NCBI GenBank assembly: GCA_947683425.1
Contig: CANTUQ010000004.1
Coordinates: forward strand, 4,936,001-5,000,000
Direction of reading: 5' to 3'
Source: Excoecaria cochinchinensis
Lineage: Eukaryota; Streptophyta; Magnoliopsida; Malpighiales; Euphorbiaceae
DNA length: 64,000 nt
Numbering within the stretch: position 1 is the first letter of the stretch; the number at the start of each line of letters is the position of its first letter. Position numbers and translations under genes: made by a program. Shown here one piece after another: positions 33,044-45,110 of this stretch. The notes below the pieces were generated by a model. The model worked only from the letters and a program-made list of their open reading frames with translations. It was not told the DNA's origin and ran no database searches.

Positions 33044-35482
33044 TGTGACCCGTACCGAACCCAGCAAGGGCCCTCATGGCGAATCCGCTTTAGGATTCGA
33101 GGGACTGGTTCGCGTTTTTTGATCATGGGCACCATAAGACATCATAGATGTATCCCTCCCAATAGAACATTAGGAAGAACCACCTAGTCTAATGACACCT
33201 ATAGGAACCTTTGAGGTGTAATGGAGTCACCACCCAATTCACAAGGAATTAGGAAAAAGGGTCTCTCACCTCTATTGGTCAAGACCAGAGATATGGTGTT
33301 CGGAACTTCACTCTTATTTATGCTTTGGTTAATCATAAATGAGCTTTTAACTTTTTAAAATTATATCTCTCGCCTCACGCAATTAATGCATTTAAAAGTA
33401 AAAGCGTATTGCAAACATGTAAAGGAAAGTGATAAAGAGCGATAAATGAAATGAATAAAGAAAGCGGTAAACACGCAAGCACACAATTACAAGAAAAATA
33501 GGTGCGAAAAATAACCCCAATAAAAGGAGATTGAGAATATAGGCGGGGACGGAATACAATCCCCAAAGATAAAATTGCCCCAAGAATAAAATTATAAGGG
33601 CCCAAAATGGAAATGAATATAAATTTAAAACACTCACACAAAATAAGAAAAGGCATACATAAATCGGGGCATTATTTTGGGAACATTAGTTCCTTTGCAC
33701 TTGGTTGAAACTTAGGAACATTGGTTTCTTCGCATTTATTTAAAGAGGGTTCGAAGAGTCATTTTGATTGTTGAGCAAAAAACGGGATGAGTGATCCCAT
33801 TTTTGGAGAAAATTAACTCTTCGTTTTAATTGCGATATATTTTTTATTGTTTGGCTAAAACAAGGGACATTGGTCCCGATTTTATTAGTAAAATTTTATT
33901 TAATTGTAAAAATATTTTTGTGACTTTTTATCTCACACGTGCATAAATAAAATAATTATTTACAAATAAACACCAAACACATAAAAAAGGGAGTTGAAAG
34001 GATCTCACCAAACCGGCGTGTTCATCCACGCATCGCGACCCATCCGGGGAGTTCACATATTGCGACTCAAAGTAAATCTCAGACAAAACAATATCGAAAA
34101 TATTAGTAAATGCTCTAATAAAATTAATCGAACAAATAATAATGAAATAATGATAACAATAATAGCCATGATAATGATAATAATAATCATGATAATAGTA
34201 ATAATAATAATGGTAATGGTGATAATAATGATGATAATAGTAATAATAATAATAATAATTATAATAATAATAATAGACATGGCAAATATAGCATAATGAT
34301 AAAAATGAACAATAACAATGCCAACAATAATATCACAACACAATAAATTAAACATGCTAAAAATAATAATAATAATAATAATAGTAATAATAATAGTAAT
34401 AACAATGATAATGATAGCATGGTATTAATAACTATGATAGAGATGAACACAAGTATAATAACAATAAAAACTAATGATAATAATAATACTAATAATAATA
34501 ATGGTGAATGAACATAAAAACAAATTAAAGCAAATAAATAATATATTAATAGTGATATTAAGACATTAAAATGCTAAAAATGAGTGAGAGACATGGTAAT
34601 AATAGCAAAAATAATATTTAACAATAATAAATAATATACAAAATAAATGAGAACGAGTCCAAAACTGTTTCCCCTCAGAATTTTTAGATCGGAAATAGGA
34701 TGTCTCAATCCGTTCCCCTTGTCGATTTTTGATGATAATAATATTCGAAAAAAGGTATAAAAATTTATGTTTTTTAAAAAAATTAGTTCAAGAAAATATT
34801 TTTGGTAGGATGAATAAGCCAAGAAATTTAGTTTCTCTTGCTCAAATCAAACCCAAGATTATGTATTTTAGAGTAATAAAGACTAAAACTTGAGAAGAAA
34901 AGCTTGAAGATTTTTGAACAAGAAAATGCCTCCCGGAGAGTAGAAAATGCTAGAGAGAAAAGCCAAGAATTTTTTTTTTGTAAAAATCTGCCGTCCCTCT
35001 TCAAAATGAAGGGAAACCTCCCTTTAATTTTCAGTTTTGGCTTAAAATAGGAAGGGACAAAATAGCTTTAATTTTTAGTTAATCAAAAATAGCATGAAAA
35101 GGTGAAAGACTGAAGAAAACAGACTGGGACAATGCAAAAAAACGCAGGAGAAAAAGACAGACGACCAAAAGCAGCCGCGCGGAGAGGGAAGAGCGCGCGC
35201 GGTAGCCTACTACTGCGCACGCGGTACCCTGCCGCAGGCGCCCCCGCAGGTGGCATTCGCGACTTTTTTTTTTTTTTTTATAAAAGCTCTAAGGACACAA
35301 AATTAATATTTTCACCCTATTTTAATTTTTTATTTCTAAAATATATGTTTTTAATTATTTTTCTAAAAAGCACAATTTCGACAGGGAAACAATCAATTCT
35401 CACTTTTCTTACCGAAAATCGGTCTTTTGTTTCATCATCGGGTAATCCTAATCTTGGACCGCCTCGGGACCCGATGTCTACA
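33044..35482 (-). mobile_element. Element D, 3' LTR (2439 bp, Tat type)
   Basis: It runs from TGTGACCCGTACC (33044) to GATGTCTACA (35482). The flanking duplication is CTATG (33039-33043 and 44588-44592), perfect. It matches the LTR at 42134-44587 closely, with an ATT-rich tract that differs in length. The ends resemble those of family B/C but the body is distinct, so D is a sister family. Confidence 0.92.
34130..34510. repeat. AAT-rich microsatellite in D 3' LTR
   Basis: Interrupted AAT, GAT and GTA trinucleotides. The other D LTR (43240-43470) has a longer pure AAT run at the same place, so the tract changed after insertion. Confidence 0.9.
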
Positions 35483-36720
35483 GTTGCCCCCAATTTTTGG
35501 GAACTTAGAACCTAGGTGCCTAAGTGAGCCAAAATTCAGAAAAGAAAGGAAAGAAGCGCGCACCTGAGGCGGTGTTCTTCCCGGTCATGCTAATGAAGTC
35601 GTCTCCTTAGGTCGCCGTATAGACTGAGGGACGATTTTTTTTCTTCTGGGTGATGCGTCGAGTCCGTTCTAGACTTACAACACACGAGGATTGTTCTTCT
35701 GGGCTGCACCGAGTCTGCTCCAGATTAACACGATGCGAAGTTGTTCTTCTGAAATGGGGGTCCTTCTGGACTGCTCTCCTGAGTGGGGCGTTCTTCTAAA
35801 CTGGGTGTCCTTCTGGACTACTCTCCTGAGCGGGGGGTTCTTCTGAACTGTGTGTCCTTCTGGACTGCTCTTCTGAGTGGGGCGTGCTTCTGCACTGGGT
35901 GTCCCTCTGGACTGGATGTCCTTCTGGACTGGGTTTCCTTCTGGACTGCTCTCCTGAGCTGGGCGTGCTTCTGCAGTGGGTGTCCTTCCGGACTGGATGT
36001 CCTTCTGGACTGGGTGTCCTTCTGGACTGCTCTCCTGAGCGGGGCGTTCTTCTGAACTGGGTGTCGTCCTGGACTGCTCTCCTGAGCAGGGCATTCTTCT
36101 AAACTGGGTGTCCTCCTGGATTGCTCTCCTGAGCAAGGCGTTCTTCTGAACGGGTGTCCTCCTGGACTGCTCTCCTGAGCGAGGCATTCTTCTGAACTGG
36201 GTGTCCTCCTAGACGTCCTCCTGGACTGCATTCCTGAGCGGGGCATTCTTCTGAACTGGGTGTCCTCCTGGACTGCTCTCCTGAACGGGGCGTTCCTCTG
36301 AACTGGGTGTCTTTCTGGACTGCTCTTCTGAGCGGGGCGTGCTTCTGCACTGGGTGTCCTTCTGGACTGAGTGTCCTTTTAAACTGCTCTCCTGAGCACG
36401 GCATGCTTCTGCACTAGGTGTCCTTCTGGACTAGATGTCCTTCTAGACTGGGTGTCCTTCTGGACTGCTCTCCTGAGCGGGGCGTTCTTCTGAACTGGGC
36501 GTCCTTCTGGACTGCTCTTCTGAGCGGGGCGTGCTTCTGCACTGGGTGTCCTTCTGGACTGCTCTCCTAAGCGTGGCGTGCTTCTGCATTGGGTGTCCTT
36601 CTGGACTGGATGTCCTTCTGGACTGCTCTTCTAAGCGGGGCATTCTTCTGAACTGGGTGTCCTTCTGGATTGGATGTCCTTCTGGACTGCTCTTCTGAGC
36701 GGGGCGCTCACTTAGATATT
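35483..36720 (-). repeat. Hypervariable 3' UTR tandem array of element D
   Basis: After a polypurine tract (35483-35500, minus-strand GGGGGCAAC), an array from about 35690 to 36715 is built from a 47-bp unit containing GGGGCGTTCTTCTGAACTGG and CTGGACTGCTCTCCTGAGC. Extra 17-bp subunits (GGACTGGATGTCCTTCT) are inserted one or two at a time. It produces overlapping open frames of 140-170 codons (residues like SGEQSRRTP) in several frames; these are artefacts of a repeat without stops, not genes. Confidence 0.85.
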
Positions 36721-37945
36721 TTCTGCAAGACTTAGAAAGTGATATATGTGTGAAAAGTGGTGAGCATGCATGTGAGATGCATATGCATGCGGTAATGCAA
36801 GATAAGGATTTGCCTAAGTGAATCTGGAGGCGACGACCGGTTTGGTTGTAATTTGCCGCATGATCGGTGCCCCCTTAGAATTGCCTTTGAATTTCATGCC
36901 TTCGGGGATTATGAGGTTCTCTTCTGATACCTGTGGTCATTATTTGAAGGTAGTGCATCCCTTATGGATTTTCACACTAGCTTTTCTTAGCGGGAGATGC
37001 ATCCTTTTCAGATTTTCACATAACCCTGTGCCTTACTTTTTGCCTGGAATGGACCCAACCCAATTCAGCGGCTTTTATTCATTTTATTTTTTTTATAGGA
37101 CAGACCGCCTGTTCCCAGGTTTTTACCCTGCCCTTTGGCCTAACTTTTGCTTAGAGCGCCAGTAACGGTTTTCATCTCTAACGGCCTTCTTTTTTTTTTG
37201 GAGAAGTTGGAGTTGTTGCAAAAGATCTTTCGGGTATGATTGACATGTGCTTATGTCTCAGATTCTGGTTGTATGAGCTTGGTTTTTTATTGGGGAGGTG
37301 CTATAGGATTGGCTTCACAATGGGTAGCAAGATGAGTTGACTGAAGTGCCTGAGTTGCGAGAATGGTAGAGGGTAGGTAGTTGTTGTAAAAGGTCTTTCA
37401 GGTGTAATCGGCGTGTATTTACGTCTTAGGTCATGGTTGTTTGAGCTTTCTATCATGAGGGTGCTATAGAATTGGCTTCACAGTTGATAGCAGAAGAGGT
37501 TGACTTAAGTGCCTAAGTTGCGAGAGTAGCAGAGGGTCGATAGTACCAATGCGCTGATTCTTCGCTGGAACCAGACAACTTTAAGTATGCAAAATGAACT
37601 ACTCTGGTCACAGACTACACCCTTGCGTCCATAAGTGCATGTAAGAGGGGGGTACTTAGCCCTTCAGTAGATAACAGGACCCCTCGGCTTAGGCACCTGG
37701 TTGGTGAGAGCAGGAGTGGGGTAGCCATTTAGATTTTACTTTTTATAAATGAACTGGGAAATGATGAGTTGAACTGCTTTTATTTTATGTATTTGCAAAA
37801 ACTGTGTGCATTTCAGCATGATTTCTCCATACATGATCACCATTTAACATGGATTCAGAATGCAAAATTACATCTAATCTTGGAGTGGATCTTGTAAGCA
37901 TCAGACTCCTGTTTCCAATCAGCCCTCGCGGGTTTTCATGATTGA
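36721..37945 (-). mobile_element. Element D 3' UTR, conserved part
   Basis: The block at about 36947-37175 aligns with 28138-28370 of element C (CCCTTTGGCCTAACTTTTGC and neighbours), which shows that the two 3' UTRs share an origin. The rest (37200-37945) shows no coding sequence; a duplicated stretch containing TTGTTGCAAAAGATCTTTC recurs in changed form at about 37380. Confidence 0.65.
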
Positions 37946-37949
37946 ATAT

Positions 37950-38270
37950 TTTCTCTCTTATTTTTTTTTTCTTTTTTTTTTTAGCCTTTGCCATGGACCC
38001 TCCTTCACTTCGTCGGTGTTGATTGAATTTGCTTCGCTTGCTGTCTGTCGGGACGTTGCTTCCTTAGATAACAACTTTTCAAGAACAAATAGGTCTTCAT
38101 GTGCTGGTCTGTATTCAACTCGTCCGTCTGGAACATGCGGAGTTATTTGCCCAGACACCCAATCTTATTCTTCCGGCGGGTGCTTTCTAACTTTCTTCCC
38201 AAATGATCGGATAAGGTGTTTTTCGACAGATCCGATAGCAATAGCAATCTCGAAACCCTTTTCCGTTTGA
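37950..38270 (-). pseudogene. Integrase C-terminal remnant of element D
   Basis: On the minus strand the residues GRVEYRPAHEDLFVLEKLLSKEA line up with GKFRPTWEGPFVLKKLLTKGA of element C's integrase C-terminus, followed by a DEVKEGPWQRL ending equivalent to NVDRLKRFYG. The catalytic core is absent upstream. It is a relic of the deleted pol region. Confidence 0.65.
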
Positions 38271-39040
38271 CATGTTTAGTTGCTGCAGCTGCCGCTTCCA
38301 TGATTGCCTTTTAAGGATTTAACGTGCTTCAACGGGCAGTAATCCTTTCGCTTCACGCATCAAGGTATAAAGCGTGACTCTTGTAAAGGTTCTAATTGCA
38401 GACACCAGAATGGGTCTACTCCATGACCTTCTTAGTCTTCCTCCTGTTTGTATGTCATCTATATGTCATTAGCTCATCTCTCGTACAGGACATCCTTTTT
38501 ACTTACGGACTGGGTGGATGGCTTATGGATTAGTCTTCAGGTCCTTTTAATGGCAGGCATGAGCAGTAACAATACAAGAACATCCCTCGCACTGCGCATC
38601 CTCTATATTGATGAACTGATTGGGTGGCTCGTGGTTCCGTCTTTAGGTCCTTTTTAGTGGCTAAAAAGAACGACAAAACGTTGACGCGTGTAGATTAACG
38701 GGACTTGAGCAAAGCTTGCCCCCAAATAGCATTCTCTTGCCCCCTGATCAATTCTCTCTTTTCTTCTCTCTTTTTTTGATTTTGATTTTTTTTTTATATT
38801 TTTTAATATTTTTTAATTTTTTTAATTATTTTATTATTTTATTATTTTTTATTTTTTAATTTTTTTTGCTCCCTAATTTTCTTTTAGCAAGCTTCATTCG
38901 AATCCTGAAGTTTACACATACGCGCACTTTTCTTTTTAACCGTTGGGACCATCGTTATTCAATCTAGTTGGGTATTGCATTTCAATAAGAATTTTGGTTC
39001 TGGTTCTGCTTATGGGTCTCCCATTTCAACCATTTCTACC
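38271..39040. other. Element D interior without recognisable genes
   Basis: This is low-complexity T-rich DNA (about 38760-38880) and sequence without a readable protein. It occupies the place of RT, RNase H and most of integrase, which are deleted. Confidence 0.5.
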
Positions 39041-39478
39041 CACTTTAGCTTGAGTCTTCTGAGATATGTTGGCATAGCGTGCTTGGCGGCTTCATGATCA
39101 TCTTTTGGCATGTGCTCGTAGGTCCAGGCAAAGACTTTTATTTCATTTTTTCATTTCATATCTTTTTTTTTTCATTCTCTCTTTTACCCTCTCTTCAAGA
39201 GTCATAACATATGCTATCAAGATTTTCTTTTGGTTCCCCTAAAGTTCCGAGATTAAATGGAATGGCATCATCTGAATCATTATTAAATGTGAATGTTTCG
39301 TGATTATGCATAATGAAATCATAAGAAACATCACACAAGTAAGCAAATCCATCCATTTCATTCAATAAAACTAGAATTAAAAATGTCATCATTAAATAGT
39401 TCAGAAATAAAAAGAACATCTAAATAGCTACTTCCTTCTTCTCTTGCCAATGCAGACGCTGCAGTCCACGACCTACTA
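39041..39478 (-). pseudogene. Protease-RT linker remnant of element D
   Basis: Residues MDGFAYLCDVSYDFIMHNHE and NLGTLGEPKENL match the linker upstream of RT in element C (FAYLCDVSDDFIYHDHK and FNLGTLENPKK). A further stretch (FAWTYEHMP, then AMPTYLRRLKLKW, about 39041-39150) matches the start of RT, after which the domain is lost. Protease itself is missing. Confidence 0.65.
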
Positions 39479-40126
39479 TCACTTTTGGGAACCATTCTCC
39501 TCACTCCTCATCTCCTCATCAATTAAGTGTAGAATTTGCCTCCTTAGAATTCGGCACTCATCAGTCTCATGCCCGGTATGCTGGTGGTAGGCACAATATA
39601 GATCTGTCCGGTGATTGGGACGCCCTTGGCTCCTAGCATGTTGGGCCAGCATTGACTGTATTTTCCCCTTACTGACAAAATGAGCGAAGTGCTTGGACAG
39701 GGGTTTTTCTAGTATGGCATAGTAGCTTTGAGTCATTTCGGAGGTCGGAGCCCTTGTGGCTCCAAAGTGCTTTCCATCGCTACTCAAAAAACCTAAGCTC
39801 CCATGACCACCCTGTCGGCATTCGGGATCTGTGATCTGGTCATTGTCAATCAAATCCTGAATCTCATACTTCAGCCTAGCACAATTATCTATCACATGCC
39901 TAGTGTGCTGGTGGTATGCGCAGTACTCGTTCTCCTTATGCCCAGGCTGCCCCTGGGTTTTAGCCGGCCTAGGTGCCAAGGGTTTTAGCTTTCCCTCTTC
40001 CTTAAGCGTCTTTAAAAAACATGACAAAGGTTGGCCTAGGTCGGAAAAGTATCTCTGGCTTGCCCCCTGATCTCTAGCTGGCCTGACCGACCCTGGTTGC
40101 GAGTTCTTCTCCCATGCTTGAGGCAA
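39479..40126 (-). pseudogene. Gag fragment of element D with duplicated zinc-knuckle region
   Basis: A 215-residue open frame contains two copies of the Tat Gag C-terminal motif: YCAYHQHTRHVIDNC followed by LKYEIQDLIDND, and YCAYHQHTGHETDEC followed by ILRRQILHLIDEE. Each is preceded by a PLSxxF...GK and Q-G-P-H stretch, so about 95 residues were duplicated. In element C only one copy lies in the equivalent place (about 47914-48010). The capsid part of Gag upstream is missing and the frame shifts at about 40130. Confidence 0.7.
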
Positions 40127-40290
40127 TGATCTATCTAAGTCGAAGTAGTATTTTCAGGCCATTCTAGTTGCTGATACTCCTTCCCTTCCCCAAGTGCCGA
40201 AACAGCCGTTACACCTATACAGCTGAGCTCCCATATTTAAGTTCATAGCAACTTTCTTGCGAGCGACCATGGTAGTTGCTAGCTTGGACT

Positions 40291-41070
40291 TCAAAATTTC
40301 TTCTTCGAGAACGTCCAACTCCCTTTCAGGCTCTGTGTCATTGTTAGAAACCCATCCTCCGGGACCTGCCTCTTGCCTTTTCGTTCAGATGACGGAGTAA
40401 AAGGCGGCTCTCCTCTAGACTCAGTTGGTTGCAGGTATACTCCCTTAGTTGGGTCATGCTCTTTTCGTAATATGGTGGGAGTAGTAGACAGTTGTTCGGC
40501 AGGTGGCACCATGGCGGCGACCAAATTCTCTATAGTAGTCATCGTCTGAGCTTTAAACTTTTCAATCCCACCTTTTATCTCCTTTATCGTGCTATCCTCT
40601 TCCTTGGGGACTTCATTCGTCACAGTCTGAGTAGTTACCTGCTCATCCTCTTCCTCCCCCATGAGATCATCCTTCAGACCAAGAATTCCTTTCGGCCCAA
40701 GAGGTATCGTTGCTCTAGGCTCAACATCTAGTTGTCGTACGATAGGGATTGCTATAGGAGCCTCTTCCAGAATAGGCAATTCAACTTGTTCAACATTAGG
40801 GGCCACGGGCAGTTGGCTGGCCTTTGGTGTTATTTGGGCAATAATATTTTCTATTATGGCCAATATCCTCCTTTCAAAATCCCCAAACCTCTTATCTAGA
40901 TCTTGCATTGTCAAAGCACCGGTCTCTCGTGGTAGTTCTGCCATCGAAAATGATTCACTAGTCACTGAGAGCGGCTCAAAATCCCAAACAGGCACTAATT
41001 CTAGCAATCTCAAAGGCGAGTCTGTCGTCACTAGTCGATCGTCAGAACCTCTGGTCCACTTGGATGAATT
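40291..41070 (-). pseudogene. Gag N-terminal region of element D
   Basis: A 246-residue open frame starts at 41031; similarity to element C begins a little upstream (IINSSKWTRGSDDR versus IIDSSR...GPDDR at about 49300). It is rich in acidic residues and prolines (MGEEEDEQVTTQ) with repeated helices of the type ERRILAIIENIIAQ and KFKAQTMTTIENLVAAM. It ends just before the deleted capsid domain. The function is inferred from position only. Confidence 0.55.
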
Positions 41071-42113
41071 TATAATGGCTGAAAGGTCAAGTTGTTAGAA
41101 TGATGCATGAATGACATGTATAATGCATGATCGTGCTGGTGCAAATGCGAGATCCATGGATTACCGCAATACGGTGGGATGCATGGAAGAAACCACAACG
41201 GGATGATATGTACATGCGAAAAGAATAACATGCAGATGAAAAGATGTATACTCACAGCGTGAGATTATGGACAGGATAATACGCACATGTGAAAAAGATA
41301 GCATGCAGACAGAAAGGTATACACACACACAGCATGAGATAAAATATTATGATTTGTACATGTATTTATTTCATTGACATACATGAATGACATGCGATGC
41401 ATGAGCATGTTGTGCAGCATCCACAACCACATGCAAGTAGATAGATCTTTCCAACCTTATTTCTCCCACACACGAGGTAATGCGATCTCTTTCCTAGGTG
41501 GGCTTAGTCCATGGGTCAACAGGGGACCCAATGAACACGTGTAGTGCACGGTGAAAAACCGGCAGCATAATAGTCCTAATCTAATGTGCACTCGTATGGG
41601 TTTTAGCCATTACGTAGTTGGGCTATTCAATTAAATCAAGGTGGGCCCAACGGGGCATGAAAGCCTTTGATGAAGACCAATTGATTTGGTTGATTTTGCT
41701 TAATACGTAATGACCCATATCACAAGCATCGTATTAAGGAGTATACCACCTAGTGGAAGTTTCTATTTGTCATTACATGGGCTTTGGTCAAGGTAGCATT
41801 ATTTTAGGGCTACCCAAGCATAGTCCCTGCCAATGAGTCTAGCTCATCACAAGCGTAGCGACCGATCGGGTCTCCATTTGATATACCAAAAGGTACAAGG
41901 CTTGGGCTGGTGATTATCCTTGACACTTCCCTACAATGAGTGTAAGTAGGGTTGCGCTTCGGGAACGCACCAAGGTAAAGAGGGACCAACTATCGTAAGT
42001 CTAACGCTCTAGAATGATATGATGCAATTTCGAAAAGAGATAGAATTTTAAGTTTTAAAAACTCAATTATATTTTTAACCAAAGCACTTTCAAAGTGAAG
42101 TCTCAAACATAAA
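41071..42113 (-). mobile_element. Element D 5' leader
   Basis: Untranslated leader between PBS and gag. It aligns in part with 49330-50097 of element C (blocks CCTTTCCAACCTTAT-like near 41450 and GGTCTCCATTTGATATACCA near 41870). No open frame of interest. Confidence 0.65.
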
Positions 42114-42133
42114 GTCCCCAGTGGAGTCGCCAC
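42114..42133 (-). promoter_or_regulatory. Primer-binding site of element D
   Basis: Read on the minus strand immediately inside the 5' LTR, the sequence is G then TGGCGACTCCACTGGGGAC. Tat/Ogre elements are reported to use a tRNA other than initiator Met (an Arg tRNA in the cases I recall); which tRNA matches here was not checked. Element C has the same site with two or three changes (50096-50115). Confidence 0.7.
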
Positions 42134-43279
42134 TGTGACGCGCGCTAAACCCAACAAGGGCCCTCGCTTTGAATCCGCCTTTGGGATTCGAAGGACTGGT
42201 TCGCGTCTTTTGATCATGGGCGTCATAAGACATCATAAATGTATCCCTCCCAATAGAACATTGGGAAGAACCACCTAGTCTAATGACACCTGTAGGCACC
42301 TTTGAGGTATCATGGAGTCGCCACCCAATTCACAAGGAATTGGGAAAAAGGGTCTCTCACCTCTATTGGTTAAGACCAGAGATATGGTGTTCGGAACTTC
42401 ACTCTTATTTATGCTTTGGTTAATCATAAATGAGCTTTTAACTTCTTAAAATTATATCTCTCGCCTCACGCGATTAATGCAATTAAAAGTAAAAGCGTAT
42501 TGCAAACTTGTAAAGGAAAGCGATAGAGAGCGATAAATGAAATGAATAAAGAAAGCGGTAAACACGCAAGCACACAATTACAAGAAAAATAGGGGCGAAA
42601 ACAACCCTAATAAAAGGAGATTGAGAATATAGGCGGGGACGGAATACAATCCCCAAAGATAAAATTGCCCCAAGAATAAAATTACAAGGGCCCAAAATGG
42701 AAATGAACATAAATTTAAAACACTCACACAAAATAAGAAAAGGCATAAATAAATCGGGGCATTATTTTGGGAACATTGGTTCCTTCGCACTTGGTTGAAA
42801 CTTAGGAACGTTGGTTCCTTCGCATTTATTTAAAGAGGGTTCGAAGAGTCATTTTGATTGTTGAACGAAAACCGGAATGAGTGATCCCATTTTTGGAGAA
42901 AATCGACTTTTCGTTTTAATTGCGATATATTTTTTATTGTTTGGCTAAAACAAGGGACATTGGTCCCGATTTTATTAGTAAAATTTAATTTAATTGTAAA
43001 AATATTTTTGTGACTTTTTATCTCACGCGTGTATAAATAAAATAATTATTTACAAATAAACACCAAACACATAAAAAAGGGAGTTGAAAGGATCTCACCA
43101 AACCGGCGTGTTCATCCATGCATCGCGACCCATCCGGGGAGTCACGGGGCGTTCACATATTGCGACTCAAAGTAAATCTCAGACAAAATAATATCGAAAA
43201 TATTAGTAAATGCTCTAATAAAATTAATCGAACAAATAATAATGAAATAATGATAACAATAATAGCCATGATGATGATA

Positions 43280-43345
<66 letters not shown>

Positions 43346-44587
43346 GACATGGAAAATATAGCATAATGATAAAAATGAACAATAACAATTCCAACAATAA
43401 TATCACAACACAATAAATGAAACATGCTAAAAATAATAATAATAATAATAATAATAGTAATAATAATAGTAATAACAATGATAATGATAGCATGGTATTA
43501 ATAACTATGATAGAGATGAACACAAGTATAATAACAATAAAAACTAATGATAATAATAATACTAATAATAATAATGGTGAATGAACATAAAAACAAATTA
43601 AAGCAAATAAATAATATATTAATAGTGATATGAAGACATTAAAAGGCTAAAAATGAGTGAGAGACATGGTAATAATAGCAAAAATAATATTTAACAATAA
43701 TAAATAATATACAAAATAAATGAGAACGAGTCCAAAAATGTTTACCCTCAGAATTTTTAGATCGGAAATAGGATGTCTCAATCCGTTCCCCTTGTCGATT
43801 TTTGATGATAATAATATTCGAAAAATGTATAAAAATCTGTGTTTTTTAAAAAAATTAGTTCAAGAAAATATTTTTGGTGGGATGAATAAGCCAAGAAAAT
43901 TAGTTTCTCTTGCTCAAATCAAACCCAAGATTATGTATTTTAGAGTAATAAAGACTAAAACTTGAGAAGAAAAGCTTGAAGATTTTTGAACAAGAAAATG
44001 CCTTCTGGAGAGTAGAAAATGCTAGAGAGAAAAGCCAAGAATTTTTTTTTTGTAAAAATCTGCCATCCCTCTTCAAAATAAAGAGAAACCTCCCTTTAAT
44101 TTTCAGTTTTGGCTTAAAATAGGAAGGGACAAAATAGCTTTAATTTTTAGTTAATCAAAAATAGCATGAAAAGTTGAAAAACTGAAGAAAACAGACTGGG
44201 ACAATGTAGAAAAACACAGGAAACAAAGACAGGTGACCAAAAGCAGCCGCGCGGAGAGGGAAGAACGCGCGGTACCCTGCTACGCGTGCAGGGGCGCGCG
44301 CGGTCCCCCTGCCTGTGCGCGCGCAGGGGCGGCCTGCCGCGCTGCCACAAGTGGCATTCGCGACTTCTTTTTTTTTTTTTAAATAAAAGCTCTAAGGACA
44401 CAAAATTAATATTTTCTACCCTTTTTTAATTTTTAATTTCTAAAATATATATTTTTAATTATTTTTCTAAAAAAGCACTATTTCGACAGGGAAACAATCG
44501 ATTCTCACTTTTCTTGCCGAAAATCGGTCTTTTTTTTCATCATCGGGTAATCCTGACCTTGGACCGCCTCGGGACCCGGTGTCTACA
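42134..44587 (-). mobile_element. Element D, 5' LTR (2454 bp)
   Basis: It runs from TGTGACGCGCGC (42134) to GGTGTCTACA (44587), followed by the target duplication CTATG. It is close to the LTR at 33044-35482; the clearest differences are a longer pure AAT run (43290-43344) and the GC-rich block near 44240-44350. The hairpin CCCAAT-AGAAC-ATTGGG at 42249-42265 is intact here and mutated on one arm in the other LTR. Confidence 0.92.
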
Positions 44588-45110
44588 CTATGGCCATGAC
44601 ATCTTCATCTGGGAAATTGTATTCGAACTGGTCTCCCTCAATAGGATGTTCAGCCAAGAACTCCGCTACAGCTCTTCCCTTAATGGTTTTCCTGGTGATG
44701 TATTCGATATCGAACTCCTGCAACAGTAATAACCATCTTCCCATTTTTCCTAGTAGAAAGGGTGCTTCTTGAAGGTACCTAAGCTGATTATGCTTGGCAA
44801 CCGCTTGCACACTGAAAGAGTGAAAGTAGGGTCACAACATTTTAGAGGCCCAAATTACTGCTAAGCAAATCTTTTCTACTTCAACATATTTAGTTTCATA
44901 TGTCAGGAATTTCTACCTAAGGTAGTAAACAGCAAACTCCACTCCAAATTCATCCTCCTGAGCCATCATAGCACCCACTGTACTGTCTTCTATTGCCAAA
45001 TACAGGATTAATGGTTTGGCTCGATGTGGTGGTCTTAAAACTGGTTGGTTCAGGAGATAATCCTTAATAGTGTCAAAGGCCAATTGACAATCATTATTCC
45101 ACACCACCGG
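44588..45110 (-). pseudogene. RNase H domain of element C pol
   Basis: Residues PLILYLAIEDSTVGAMMAQEDE and then GRWLLLLQEFDIEYITRKTIKGRAVAEFLAEHP are the RNase H fold and its end in Tat pol. Two stops separate the pieces (about 44910 and 44830) but the frame is kept. The 3' continuation was displaced 11.5 kb to 33043 by element D. Confidence 0.8.

Noticed and set aside
32875..33135. Open frame joining D LTR sequence to the second RNase H of C
   Set aside because: The junction is an insertion boundary with a perfect target duplication; the fusion frame is accidental.
35675..36643. Overlapping frames of 66-170 codons rich in SGEQSRRTP-like residues
   Set aside because: They are read-through of a tandem repeat that happens to lack stops; different frames of the same DNA are equally open.
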